Assembly (NCBI RefSeq): GCF_900091605.1
Contig: NZ_FMCQ01000012.1
Coordinates: 1-64,000 of the forward strand
DNA length: 64,000 nucleotides
From: Micromonospora tulbaghiae
Lineage (GTDB): Bacteria; Actinomycetota; Actinomycetes; Mycobacteriales; Micromonosporaceae
Direction of reading: 5' to 3'
Each line of letters opens with the position of its first letter. Position 1 is the first letter of the stretch. The notes under the pieces were generated by a model. It did no database searches and was not told the origin of the DNA. It was given only the letters and a program-made list of their open reading frames with translations. Below are positions 8,696 to 17,464 of this stretch, piece after piece. Position numbers and translations under genes: made by a program.

Positions 8696-9205
8696 GTGAC
8701 GGCGAACGAGCAGGTCGCGCGCGTCGGAGCGGTCGTGGGGGAGTTGCACCGCCTCCTGCGCCGCCGGACCGGGGCGCGCGTGGGACGAGACCCGCTGCCC
8801 GAGGCGCAGGTCGAGTTGCTGCTGCTGGTCCGGGAGACGCCGGGGATCAGCGGCAAGGAGGTGGCGCGGCGCCTCTGCACGGCGCCCAACACGGTGAGCA
8901 CGCTGGTCCGCGACCTCGCCGACGCCGGGCTGCTGGCCCGTGACCGCGACCCCGGCGACCGCCGCGTGCTGCGGCTGCGCGTGACCGAGGCCGCCCGGGC
9001 GCGGATGGCCGACTACGAGACCAACCGGGCCGCGCTGCTCGACGAAGCACTGGCCGAGCTGGATCCGGCGGCACGGGCGGCGATCCTGGCCGCCGCCCCG
9101 CACCTCGACGCGCTGCTCGGCGCCCTGCGGGGACACGCTCGGCCGGAACCGCCCGGGCGGGCACCCGGAAACCCGGTGGCCGTCCCACCCGCCCGCCCGA
9201 CATGA
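8696..9205 (+). CDS. MarR-family transcriptional regulator
   Basis: This 169-residue DNA-binding protein has the MarR winged helix. The recognition helix region is KEVARRLCTAPNTVSTLVRDL (about 53-73), and the wing is ARDRDPGDRRVLRLRVTE, with the DxR motif of the family. The GTG start at 8696 follows GAGGCGGG. The last about 25 residues are Pro/Arg-rich and probably disordered. Being divergent from an MFS pump, it most likely represses both until a ligand binds; the ligand is unknown. Confidence 0.88.
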   Translation: MTANEQVARVGAVVGELHRLLRRRTGARVGRDPLPEAQVELLLLVRETPGISGKEVARRLCTAPNTVSTLVRDLADAGLLARDRDPGDRRVLRLRVTEAARARMADYETNRAALLDEALAELDPAARAAILAAAPHLDALLGALRGHARPEPPGRAPGNPVAVPPARPT

Positions 9206-9212
9206 TCACCGG

Positions 9213-10115
9213 ATGGCGCTGCACCAGGACGAGATACCCGTGGGCGAACAGGTCGTCCGGGCACTGCTGACCGACCAGCGCCCCGAGTGGGCCGCGCTGC
9301 CGCTGACGCCGGCCGGCGCCGGGACCGACAACACGATGTACCGGCTCGGCGCCGACCTGCTCGTCCGGCTGCCCCGGACCGCGGAGAAGGCCGGCGCCCT
9401 GCGCAAGGAGCAGCTGTGGCTGCCCCGGCTCGCGCCGCTGCTGCCGTACCGGGTGCCCGAACCGGTGTACGCCGGCGTCCCGGCCGACGCCTTCCCGCTG
9501 CCGTGGTCGGTGCAGCGGTGGATACCGGGCGACGAGGTCCGGCCCGGCACGGTCGAGGACTGGGCCGCGCTCGGAGCCGACCTCGCCGTGTTCGTCCGGC
9601 GCCTGCACGCGGCCGACCTGCTCGGCGCGACCCGCGCGGGCCCGCTCAGCGGCTACCGCGGCGGCAGCCTCCACCCCTGCGACACCTGGATCTCGGCGGC
9701 GCTCGACGACTGCCGGAACCGGATCGGCGACCAGACGGACGTCGACACCCTGGTCCGGCTCTGGCGGGACGCCCTCACCCTGCCCGAACCGGCCGGCCCG
9801 CACGTCTGGCTACACGGCGACCTCAAGCCCACCAACCTGCTCGTGCGCGACGGCCGGTTGCGGGCGGTCATCGACTTCGGCGGCCTGACCGTCGGGCACC
9901 CCGACGCCGAACACGCGCCGATCTGGGACCTCCCACGGCCGGCCCGGCTCGCCTACCGGGAGGCGCTCGGCGTCGACGACGTGACCTGGGCGCGGGCCCG
10001 CGCCTGGGCGCTCGGGGTGGCGGCCAGCGGCGTCTCCTACTACTGGGACACGTTCCCGGCGTTCGTCGCCGAGTGCCGCAACCGCCTCCGCGAGATCCTG
10101 GCCGACGCCGGATGA
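9213..10115 (+). CDS. Aminoglycoside phosphotransferase-family kinase
   Basis: This 300-residue protein has the APH/choline kinase fold. The catalytic loop HGDLKPTNLLV (about 204-214) and the metal-binding VIDFGGL (about 220-226, with F in place of the usual W/Y context) are intact. The N-terminal 'GTDNTMYRLGADLLVRLPR' holds the ATP-binding lysine equivalent. Such proteins phosphorylate aminoglycosides, macrolides, homoserine or other small hydroxyl compounds. Resistance should not be assumed. There is no clear ribosome site before the ATG, which lies 7 bases after the MarR stop, so it may be read through from that gene. Confidence 0.85.
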   Translation: MALHQDEIPVGEQVVRALLTDQRPEWAALPLTPAGAGTDNTMYRLGADLLVRLPRTAEKAGALRKEQLWLPRLAPLLPYRVPEPVYAGVPADAFPLPWSVQRWIPGDEVRPGTVEDWAALGADLAVFVRRLHAADLLGATRAGPLSGYRGGSLHPCDTWISAALDDCRNRIGDQTDVDTLVRLWRDALTLPEPAGPHVWLHGDLKPTNLLVRDGRLRAVIDFGGLTVGHPDAEHAPIWDLPRPARLAYREALGVDDVTWARARAWALGVAASGVSYYWDTFPAFVAECRNRLREILADAG

Positions 10116-10128
10116 GCCCGGCCCCCGC

Positions 10129-10956
10129 TCAGGCCGTTCCGTCCAGCTCCGCGTAGCCGCGGCGGGCAGCGATCAGGCCCGGCCGGGCGCCGAACGGCGA
10201 CTCGGCCGCCACCCGCTCCGGCGGGGCGCTGCCGGTGTGCCCGGCGCGGATCAGCCACGCCTGCCGCGCGAGCTGCGCGTGCTGCTCGCGGACGAAGTCC
10301 ACGCCGACCGGCTCGCCGTGACCCGGCACCACCACCGTCGCGGGCGTGGTCAGCCGCAGCAGGTCGGCCAGCGCGTCCGGCCACTTCAAGGGGTACGACT
10401 CCTCGAACGCCGGTGGCCCGCTCTGCTCCACCAGGTCGCCCGCGACCAGCACGTCCGCATCCGGCACGTGCACCACCAGGTCGGCGTCGGTGTGCCCGTG
10501 CCCGGGATGGCGCAGCACCACCCGCCGGCCACCGACGTCGAGCACCGTCTCCTCGTGCACCTCGTGCGTCGGCGGCCGCAGCTCGGTGTGCGCCAGTTCC
10601 TCGGCCAGGGCCGGATGCCCGGCGCGCATCTCCTCGTACGCGGCGCGGCGCACCGCGTCGGACCGGTCCCGCAGCGCCGCCGCGGCCTGTGCCTGCGCGT
10701 AGATCGCGGTCTCCGGCCCGGCGAGCGTGGCGTTGCCGAAGCAGTGGTCGAAATGGTGGTGCGTGTTCACGATCGTCCACGGGTACGGCGTGACCGCCCG
10801 CGCCGCCTCCGCCAGATCCCGGGCCTGCCCGGCGGTGGAGAGCGTGTCCACGAGCAGCGCCGCGCCGTCACCGACCACCAGCACGACGTTCACCGCGAGC
10901 ACCGGCTCACGTCTCACGTGCACCCCGGCGGCGACCTCCGTGAAAACGGCGGTCAT
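10129..10956 (-). CDS. MBL-fold metallo-hydrolase
   Basis: This 275-residue metallo-beta-lactamase-fold protein has the HHHFDH metal motif (about 66-71), a second His in LRHPGHGHTDAD, an Asp ligand in VLVAGDLVE and a late PGHGEP. It resembles the glyoxalase II/quinoprotein-type hydrolases rather than true beta-lactamases. No signal peptide is seen, so it is cytoplasmic. Its ATG overlaps the TGA of the upstream thioesterase gene by 4 bases, which indicates translational coupling and possibly a shared thioester or lactone substrate. Confidence 0.85.
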   Translation of the reverse strand: MTAVFTEVAAGVHVRREPVLAVNVVLVVGDGAALLVDTLSTAGQARDLAEAARAVTPYPWTIVNTHHHFDHCFGNATLAGPETAIYAQAQAAAALRDRSDAVRRAAYEEMRAGHPALAEELAHTELRPPTHEVHEETVLDVGGRRVVLRHPGHGHTDADLVVHVPDADVLVAGDLVEQSGPPAFEESYPLKWPDALADLLRLTTPATVVVPGHGEPVGVDFVREQHAQLARQAWLIRAGHTGSAPPERVAAESPFGARPGLIAARRGYAELDGTA

Positions 10957-11357
10957 GACTGGCGCACGGCCCGCTCGACGAAGCGCTGCCGGTCGACCAG
11001 CGCCCGCTCGACGCGCCCCTGCGCCGCCACGGTGGGCCCGTCGGTGACTGTCACGTCGAACACGAGGCGCTTCCCGTCGACCTTCACCAGCTCGGCGTGG
11101 GCGGTCACGGTCCGGCCGACCGGCGTGGCCGCACGGTGCTCCAGCTCCACCCGTACGCCCACGGTGGTGGACCCGGACGGCATCCGGGTCCCGGTGGCGG
11201 CCACCGTCGCCGCCTCGGCCAGCGCCAGCACCCGGGGTGTGCCGAGCACCGGCACGTCCCCGGAGCCGACCGCCTGGGCGGTGTCGGCGTCGGTCACTGT
11301 CAGCTCGACCCGGGCGGTCAGGCCCGGCGTGAAGGGCGACTCCGGCTGCTCCTGCAT
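10953..11357 (-). CDS. Small hotdog-fold thioesterase
   Basis: This 134-residue protein matches the FlK-like thioesterase group in size and in motifs: VPVLGTPRVLALAEAATV near residue 40 with the conserved Glu, then VGVRVELEHRAATPVG and a VTDG turn. Such enzymes hydrolyse acyl-CoA or fluoroacetyl-CoA. The ATG at 11357 was chosen because upstream frame sequence is antisense to the PAP2 gene. It is the first gene of a two-gene unit with the MBL hydrolase. Confidence 0.75.
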   Translation of the reverse strand: MQEQPESPFTPGLTARVELTVTDADTAQAVGSGDVPVLGTPRVLALAEAATVAATGTRMPSGSTTVGVRVELEHRAATPVGRTVTAHAELVKVDGKRLVFDVTVTDGPTVAAQGRVERALVDRQRFVERAVRQS

Positions 11358-11469
11358 GCGGCCGAGCCTAGTGCAGCCGACCCGTGGCCGTCCGGCGTCC
11401 GAGCCGCCGCCGGCCCGGTCACCGCCCGCCCGCAGGCCCGCCGGTCGCCCGCCGCTAACCTTGTCCGCG

Positions 11470-12540
11470 ATGGCCGAGCTGACACAATCTCCGACCCCCG
11501 CCCCCGACGCGACCACCGAGTCGCCCGACGGTGGGCGCCGCCGTGTGATCGCGATGACCATCTGGGGCGTCGCGTTCGTCGTCGCCTGGCTCGCCATCGG
11601 CCTGCCCACCGACCCGGCGTACGCGTTCCTCTGGATCTGGGCCGGCACGGTCGCGTGGAACTCGGCCCGCCCGTGGCGCAGCCACCTGCAGTTCGCCCGG
11701 GACTGGATCCCGGTGGTGCTGCTGCTCGCCGCGTACAACCTGTCCCGGGGGTTCGCCGACAACGGCGCCACCCCGCACGCGATGGAGCTGATCGTCGCCG
11801 ACCGCTTCCTCACCGGCTGGCTCACCGGCGGCGAGGTGCCGACGATCTGGCTCCAGGAGCGCCTGTACGACGCGTCCGAGGTGCGCTGGTGGGACGTGCT
11901 GGTGAGCTGGATCTACTTCTCGCACTTCGTGGCGACGTTCGCCGCCGCGGCCGTGCTGTGGATGCGTAACCGGCGGCGCTGGATCGCGTACATGTCGCGC
12001 TGGGGTTTCCTGTGCGCGGCCGGACTTGTCACCTACTTCGCCTACCCGGCCGCGCCGCCGTGGTGGGCGGCGCAGAACGGCCTGCTGACCGAGGTCGCGC
12101 GGATCTCCACCCGGGGTTGGAAGGAGATCGGCATGCACGGCGCGGGCAACCTGCTCAACGCCGGGCAGATCGCCTCCAACCCGGTGGCCGCGATGCCGTC
12201 GCTGCACACCGCGTTCGCGCTGTTCGTGGTGCTGTTCTTCATGCGCTCGGTGCGTAAGCGCTGGTGGCCGCTGATGCTCGCGTACCCGCTGGCCATGACG
12301 TTCACGCTGATGTACAGCGGTGAGCACTACCTGATCGACGTGCTCGTCGGCTGGGCGTACGTGGGCATGACGTTCCTGGTGGTCGGCCTGGCCGAGCGCT
12401 GGTGGGCGGCGCGGCGGGCCCGGCGTGCCGGCGAGCCCGCCGCCGCCGCGGGCGCCCCGCCCGCCGACGACGACACCGCTGCCGACACCACGGACCGGGT
12501 GGCCGGCGACCGGGACGCGGTGCCCGCCGAGCGCCGGTAG
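11470..12540 (+). CDS. PAP2-superfamily membrane phosphatase/inositolphosphotransferase-like protein
   Basis: This 356-residue integral membrane protein has about six hydrophobic helices. PAP2 motifs are clear: MPSLHTAFALF (about 243) with the first catalytic His and SGEHYLIDVLVG (about 281) with the second His and Asp. The long loop after TM3 and the FAYPAAPPWW element resemble actinobacterial Aur1/Ipt1-like PAP2 proteins, which act on lipid-linked phosphates. The Ala/Asp-rich C-terminus is disordered. The ATG at 11470 removes a long antisense-derived N-terminal extension. The exact substrate is unknown. Confidence 0.85.
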   Translation: MAELTQSPTPAPDATTESPDGGRRRVIAMTIWGVAFVVAWLAIGLPTDPAYAFLWIWAGTVAWNSARPWRSHLQFARDWIPVVLLLAAYNLSRGFADNGATPHAMELIVADRFLTGWLTGGEVPTIWLQERLYDASEVRWWDVLVSWIYFSHFVATFAAAAVLWMRNRRRWIAYMSRWGFLCAAGLVTYFAYPAAPPWWAAQNGLLTEVARISTRGWKEIGMHGAGNLLNAGQIASNPVAAMPSLHTAFALFVVLFFMRSVRKRWWPLMLAYPLAMTFTLMYSGEHYLIDVLVGWAYVGMTFLVVGLAERWWAARRARRAGEPAAAAGAPPADDDTAADTTDRVAGDRDAVPAERR

Positions 12541-12631
12541 ACCGTCGGCGCGGTCCGCCGTCCCGGCTGCCGGTCGGCTTCCGTGACAGCGGACCGGCCG
12601 CCGCGCCCACAGCCGCCCGGCAGCCGGCGGG

Positions 12632-14371
12632 TCAGCGGTCGCTGTCGGTCCGGCGGGCGGCGCGCGAGCGCTCGGTCAGCTCCGCGGCCAGCTCCCACGC
12701 GTCGGCCAGATCCCGGTCGACGGCCGCCGCCCCGGCCCCACCGGCGGTGTCCGCGTGCACGGTGGCCAGCCGCAGCAGCCGCTGCACCGGACCGCGGGTG
12801 ACGCGCACGCTCTGGATCCGGGCGTACGGGACCAGCGTCAACTGCCTGGTCAGCAGCCCGGAGCGGGCCACGAAGACCTGCTCGTCGAGGCCGGCGCCGA
12901 CCACCTTGCGGCTCAGCGGGCGCAGCCACCGGGCCCGCGACGGGGGCGGCGTGGCGGGCAGCGCGTCCAGATGTACGCCGGGCAGCACCTCCGCCACGAT
13001 CATCGCGCCGGTGCCCGCGTCGCCGACCGGCAGCAGCCGGTCGGGGCGGTTGCGGTCGTCCGGCTCACCGGTCGAGTAGCCGGCCACCTCCAGCCGCAGC
13101 CGCAGCCACCCCTTCATCCGCCAGAGCAGCGGCCAGGTCGCCCGTACGGTCTGCACCCGGTGCAGCGGCACGGTCTGCACCCGCGTCTCCAGCAGGCCGT
13201 TGTGCACGCGCAGCGTGCCGTCGTCCCGGTCGAGCCGGAAGCTCCAGTCGTCGAGCACCCGGCGGATCGGTTGCAGCACCACGCCGGCCATCGCGGTGAG
13301 CGTGCTCGCCACCGCGACGAACGACCACGAGCCCTCGGAGAGGAACTGGGCGCCGACGAACACCAGGCCCAGCGGCAGCAGGAACGCCTGCGGCGTGAGC
13401 AACTGGCTGATCAGCAGGTCCTGGTTGCGGACGGCGTGCAGCCGGCGCTCTTCCGGCAGGGGCGTGACCGGCGCGCCGGGCTCGGCCGCCGGAACCGGCG
13501 CCGGGGCGGAGCGACCGGCCACCGCGAGCAGCCGCTGCCGCAACGCGGTGGCCTCGGCCACGCTGAGGTACGCCAGCGGCGCCTCGGTCTTGCCCCCGCC
13601 GACCACCTCCAGCCGCAGCTCGGCCAGGCCGGTGAGCTGGGCCAGCAGGGGCCGGACCACCTCCACCGCCTGCAGCCGCTCCAGCGGGATGGCCCGGGTA
13701 CGCCGCCACAGCAGACCCTCGTACACGCGCAGCTCGCGGCCCACCAGGTGGTAGCCGGTGTTCCACCAGCTCACCACCGACAGCACCGTGGCGCCGAGCA
13801 CGAAGACGGTGACCAGCACCGCGAACCAGCCGAACCCGACGCGCGAGAGCGTCGACCAGGAGAGCCCGGCGATCACCACGACCAGCGACTTCGCGCCGTG
13901 CAGTGCCGGGCTGAGCGGGTGCAGCCGCTGCCGTGGCTCCTCGCCGGCGGCGGGCGGCCCGGCCGCCGGCCCCCACGGTCCCGGGTACGGCGGAAGCGGC
14001 GCGGGCCACGGCCCGGGCGCCGCGTCGGGGCCGGGCGGCGGGCCGTATCCGGGTGCCGCCGCCGAGCCGGGCGGTCCATGGCCGGGTGGCGGTGCGTACC
14101 CGGGAGGCGGTCCGTATTCGGACGGTGGCCCGTATTCGGGCGGTGGCCCGTAGCCGGGCGGTGGCCCATAGCCGGGCGGTGGGCCGTATCCGGACGGCGC
14201 TGCGGGCGGGCCGTCACCCGGCGCGGGCGGCCACGGATGCCCGTTGGCCGGCTGCCCCGGCGCGGGAGGCTGTCCCGGCGCGGGCGGGCCGGGCGGCGCG
14301 GGTGGGCCGGGGGTCGGGTCGGGCCGGTCGTCGTGGGGCGGCGGGGCGCCGGAGTCGCTCCGTTCGCTCAC
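12632..14371 (-). CDS. PH-domain (bPH2/YdbT-like) membrane protein with Pro/Gly/Tyr-rich N-terminus
   Basis: This 579-residue protein starts with about 150 residues of low-complexity Pro/Gly/Tyr sequence containing YGPPPG repeats. Two pairs of membrane helices follow (about 165-205 and 325-375), each followed by bacterial PH-like domains (REL/RVYEGLLWRRTRAIPLERLQAVEVV, then LRVHNGLLETRVQTVPLHRVQTV and VARSGLLTRQLTLVPYARIQSV). This is the three-domain YdbT architecture. The role of the family is unknown. Its ATG overlaps the stop of the smaller PH protein by 4 bases, so the two are co-translated and may form one membrane complex. Confidence 0.85.
   Translation of the reverse strand: MSERSDSGAPPPHDDRPDPTPGPPAPPGPPAPGQPPAPGQPANGHPWPPAPGDGPPAAPSGYGPPPGYGPPPGYGPPPEYGPPSEYGPPPGYAPPPGHGPPGSAAAPGYGPPPGPDAAPGPWPAPLPPYPGPWGPAAGPPAAGEEPRQRLHPLSPALHGAKSLVVVIAGLSWSTLSRVGFGWFAVLVTVFVLGATVLSVVSWWNTGYHLVGRELRVYEGLLWRRTRAIPLERLQAVEVVRPLLAQLTGLAELRLEVVGGGKTEAPLAYLSVAEATALRQRLLAVAGRSAPAPVPAAEPGAPVTPLPEERRLHAVRNQDLLISQLLTPQAFLLPLGLVFVGAQFLSEGSWSFVAVASTLTAMAGVVLQPIRRVLDDWSFRLDRDDGTLRVHNGLLETRVQTVPLHRVQTVRATWPLLWRMKGWLRLRLEVAGYSTGEPDDRNRPDRLLPVGDAGTGAMIVAEVLPGVHLDALPATPPPSRARWLRPLSRKVVGAGLDEQVFVARSGLLTRQLTLVPYARIQSVRVTRGPVQRLLRLATVHADTAGGAGAAAVDRDLADAWELAAELTERSRAARRTDSDR
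14085..14195 (-). repeat. In-frame 18-bp tandem repeat encoding YGPPPG
   Basis: About six imperfect 18-bp units encode YGPPPG, YGPPPE, YGPPSE, YAPPPG and HGPPG variants. Because the unit length is a multiple of three, copy-number change would not break the frame. It lies within the disordered N-terminus of the PH-domain protein. Confidence 0.7.
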
Positions 14372-14895
14372 AGGCCCTCCGCCCGGTCCTCGCCCAGCGC
14401 GGTGAGCCGGTCGCGCAGCCGGGACGCCTCGGCCGGACGCAGCCCGGGCACGCGGGCGTCGCTCGCGGCCGCCGCCGTATGCAATTGCACGGTGGCGAGG
14501 TCGAAGGCGCGCTCCAGCGGACCCGCGCTCACATCGACGAACTGCATCCGCGAGTACGGCACGATGGACAGCCGCCGCACCAGCAGGCCGTGCCGCACGA
14601 GCAGATCGTCGTCGCGCTCGGCGTACCCCCAGGCGCGGACGGCGCGCACGATGGTGATCGACCGCCAGACGCCCAGCAGCAGCGCCCCGCCGACGGCGGC
14701 GCCGAGCAGCCAGTGCCCGGCCAGCGCCCAGGCCACGCCGAGCACCACGAGCGCCACCGCCAGCCCGATGCCGAGCCGGATCAGCTCCACCCAGATCAGG
14801 TCGCGCGAGATCGGCTGCCAGCGGACCGTGTCCGGCCAGGGCTCCAACGCGCTGCGCGAGGCGGGCGGGAGGCCGGCGGGGCCGTCACCGCTCAT
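14368..14895 (-). CDS. Small PH-domain (bPH2/YdbS-like) membrane protein
   Basis: This 175-residue protein has two membrane helices (about 38-75) and one bPH2 domain with the motif LLVRHGLLVRRLSIVPYSRMQFVDV. It matches YdbS, which commonly precedes YdbT. The ATG at 14895 lies after a weak GGCAGGTCC sequence; the alternative upstream frame ends at an overlapping stop. It is the first gene of a coupled pair with the larger PH protein. Confidence 0.85.
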   Translation of the reverse strand: MSGDGPAGLPPASRSALEPWPDTVRWQPISRDLIWVELIRLGIGLAVALVVLGVAWALAGHWLLGAAVGGALLLGVWRSITIVRAVRAWGYAERDDDLLVRHGLLVRRLSIVPYSRMQFVDVSAGPLERAFDLATVQLHTAAAASDARVPGLRPAEASRLRDRLTALGEDRAEGL

Positions 14896-14968
14896 CGGGA
14901 GGACCTGCCGTGCTCGCCGCCGGTACGGGCTCGGATCATCTGCTCGCTCACGCTTCGAGCGTAGGCGA

Positions 14969-15178
14969 TCAGGGCAGCGGGACCACCTCGCGGAGGAAGC
15001 CGCGTGCGTCGAGGAAGTCACCGAGGGAGCCCCGATGCTCCGGGCAGGCCAGCCAGGTCTTGCGCCGGTCGGGCGCGTGCAGGCGGGGATTGTGCCAGCG
15101 GAGCTGATAGGCGGCGGGCGCGCGACACCCCCGCGCCGAGCAGATCAGCGTCTCGTCCGGGGTGGTGGGAGTCGTCAC
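14969..15178 (-). CDS. Small conserved Cys/His protein (acetone-carboxylase-like annotation is doubtful)
   Basis: This 69-residue protein has CSARGCRAPA, HNPRLHAPDRRKTWLACPEHR and a hydrophobic C-terminal GFLREVVPLP. The C-x4-C plus C-x2-H spacing suggests a small zinc-binding fold. From memory, close relatives in Streptomyces carry the name 'acetone carboxylase', which cannot be right for so short a protein. It is cytoplasmic, with no clear function. Confidence 0.75.
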   Translation of the reverse strand: MTTPTTPDETLICSARGCRAPAAYQLRWHNPRLHAPDRRKTWLACPEHRGSLGDFLDARGFLREVVPLP

Positions 15179-15431
15179 CGGGCGAGTCTAGAGGCCGCAC
15201 ACCGGGAGTTTTAGCGCCGGGCGGCCACGGGGGGAGCCGCCCGGCGACGGGGTGAATCGTACACACTGCGGACCCCTTGTTGTCCACCCGTGTTCAGCGT
15301 TTCCCGTGCGGCGGGACGGCGTGGACGGACGGCCGGGCGAAAATCGTGCCTCTCCCGCCCTCGGCTCTCAGCGAGGCATGACAGTCTTGATACGCACCAC
15401 GCCGCGACGACGACCCTGCTGTGGAGGACCG
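15179..15431. promoter_or_regulatory. Divergent promoter region before the MoxR operon
   Basis: The 253-base gap has no gene. A perfect 10-bp hairpin (CGCCGGGCGG at 15215-15224 with 15237-15246) lies close to the small Cys/His gene, followed by sequence of lower GC content. No promoter hexamer pair is convincing. Confidence 0.35.
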
Positions 15432-16538
15432 GTGGCCCAGCCGACCACACCCGACGTGCCGAACCCGACCGAGGTGGCGCCGGACACGCCGCCCCCGGCG
15501 GGCACCACCCCGGCTCAGGACGCCACGCTGCTGGAGCGGGCGCTGTTCGAGACCAAGCGGGTGATCGTCGGCCAGGACCGGATGGTCGAGCGGATGTTCG
15601 TCGCGCTGCTCGCCCGGGGCCACTGCCTGCTGGAGGGCGTGCCGGGCGTGGCCAAGACGCTCGCCGTGGAGACGCTGGCCCGGGTCGTCGGCGGCTCGTT
15701 CGCCCGGGTCCAGTTCACCCCCGACCTGGTGCCCGCCGACATCATGGGCACCCGGATCTACCGGCAGTCCAGCGAGAAGTTCGACGTCGAGCTGGGCCCG
15801 GTCTTCGTCAACTTCCTGCTCGCCGACGAGATCAACCGCGCGCCGGCCAAGGTGCAGTCGGCGCTGCTGGAGGTGATGAGCGAGCGGCAGGTCTCCATCG
15901 GCGGCGAGAGCCACCGGGTGCCCGACCCCTTCCTGGTCATGGCCACCCAGAACCCGATCGAGCAGGAGGGCGTCTACCCGCTGCCGGAGGCGCAGCGGGA
16001 CCGGTTCCTGATGAAGATCGTCGTGGGATACCCGACGGACGCCGAGGAGCGCGAGATCGTCTACCGGATGGGCGTCGCCCCGCCCGAGCCGGCCCGCGTG
16101 TTCGACACCCCGGATCTGGTCGCCCTCCAGCACAAGGCCGACCAGGTGTTCGTGCACAACGCGCTCGTCGACTACGCGGTCCGGCTGGTGCTCGCCACCC
16201 GGGCGCCGGCCGAGCACGGCATGCCCGACGTGGCCCAGCTCATCCAGTACGGCGCCAGCCCGCGCGCGTCGCTCGGCCTGGTCCGGGCCACCCGCGCGCT
16301 GGCGCTGCTGCGGGGCCGGGACTATGCGCTGCCGCAGGACGTGCAGGACATCGCGCCGGACATCCTGCGCCACCGGCTGGTGCTCAGCTACGACGCGCTC
16401 GCCGACGACGTACCGGCCGACCACATCGTGCACCGGGTGATGTCGACCATCCCGCTGCCCGCCGTCGCGCCCCGCCAGCAGGCCACACCACCGCCGCCGG
16501 CCGTGCCGCACAACGGGTGGCCCGGGCAGCGGCCGTGA
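15432..16538 (+). CDS. MoxR-family AAA+ ATPase
   Basis: This 368-residue AAA+ ATPase has Walker A GVPGVAKT, Walker B LLADEINRA, sensor ATQNPIEQEGVYPLPEAQRDR and the C-terminal lid domain. MoxR proteins act as chaperones that help mature or activate VWA-domain partners. The GTG at 15432 was chosen because GGAGG lies 4 bases upstream; an in-frame ATG at 15378 would add 18 residues. It heads a tightly overlapping operon with a DUF58 and a VWA gene, the usual arrangement. Confidence 0.92.
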   Translation: MAQPTTPDVPNPTEVAPDTPPPAGTTPAQDATLLERALFETKRVIVGQDRMVERMFVALLARGHCLLEGVPGVAKTLAVETLARVVGGSFARVQFTPDLVPADIMGTRIYRQSSEKFDVELGPVFVNFLLADEINRAPAKVQSALLEVMSERQVSIGGESHRVPDPFLVMATQNPIEQEGVYPLPEAQRDRFLMKIVVGYPTDAEEREIVYRMGVAPPEPARVFDTPDLVALQHKADQVFVHNALVDYAVRLVLATRAPAEHGMPDVAQLIQYGASPRASLGLVRATRALALLRGRDYALPQDVQDIAPDILRHRLVLSYDALADDVPADHIVHRVMSTIPLPAVAPRQQATPPPPAVPHNGWPGQRP

Positions 16539-17464
16539 CCCCGCCCACCCGGCTGAGCGCCACCGGCGACCGCTCGGGGGCCGCGCTGGCCCGGCTCCAG
16601 CTCATGGTCACCCGCAAGCTGGACGGGCTGCTCCAGGGCGACTACGCCGGGCTGCTGCCCGGCCCGGGCAGCGAGGCGGGGGAGTCCCGGGAGTACCGGC
16701 CCGGCGACGACGTGCGCCGGATGGACTGGCCGGTCACCGCCCGCACCACGATGCCGCACGTGCGGCGTACGGTGGCCGACCGCGAACTGGAGACCTGGCT
16801 GGCCGTCGACATGTCGGCCAGCCTGGACTTCGGCACCGGGCGGTGGCTCAAGCGGGACGTGGCAGTGGCCGCGGTGGCCGCGCTGGCCCACCTGACCGTG
16901 CGGGGCGGCAACCGGATCGGCGCGGTGGTGGGCACCGGCGGGCCGGGCACGATGCTGCGGCTGCCCGCCCGCTCCGGCCGCAAGGAGGCCCAAGGGCTGC
17001 TGCGGGCGGTCGCCGGCGCCGAGGTCCGGCCCGGCCGCAGCGACCTCGGCGCGCTCGTCGACACGCTCAACCGGCCGCCCCGGCGACGCGGCGTGGCGGT
17101 GGTGATCTCCGACTTCCTCGCGCCGCCGCAGCAGTGGGGCCGGCCGCTGCGTAAGCTGCGGGTCCGCCACGACGTGCTGGCCGTCGAGGTGGTCGATCCG
17201 CGGGAACTGGAACTGCCCGACGTGGGGGTGCTGCCGGTGGTGGACCCGGAGAGCGGGGAACTGCATGAGGTGCAGACCGCCGACCCGGGCCTGCGCCGCC
17301 GGTACGCCGAGGCGGCGGCCGCCCAGCGCGGGGCGATCGCCGCCGAGCTGCGCGCCGCGGGCGCGGCCCACCTGCGCCTGCGTACCGACCGAGACTGGCT
17401 GCTGGACATGGTGCGTTTCGTCGCCGCGCAGCGGCACGCCCGCACCCGAGGGACGACTCGATGA
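16535..17464 (+). CDS. DUF58 domain protein of the MoxR operon
   Basis: This 309-residue cytoplasmic protein has the DUF58 signature SREYRPGDDVRRMDWPVTART (about 47-67), followed by a von Willebrand A-like domain with VDMSAS in MIDAS position and VVISDFLAP. It overlaps the moxR stop by 4 bases (GTGA), so translation is coupled. DUF58 proteins are presumed MoxR partners in cell-envelope or stress functions. The molecular role is not known. Confidence 0.9.
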   Translation: MTPPTRLSATGDRSGAALARLQLMVTRKLDGLLQGDYAGLLPGPGSEAGESREYRPGDDVRRMDWPVTARTTMPHVRRTVADRELETWLAVDMSASLDFGTGRWLKRDVAVAAVAALAHLTVRGGNRIGAVVGTGGPGTMLRLPARSGRKEAQGLLRAVAGAEVRPGRSDLGALVDTLNRPPRRRGVAVVISDFLAPPQQWGRPLRKLRVRHDVLAVEVVDPRELELPDVGVLPVVDPESGELHEVQTADPGLRRRYAEAAAAQRGAIAAELRAAGAAHLRLRTDRDWLLDMVRFVAAQRHARTRGTTR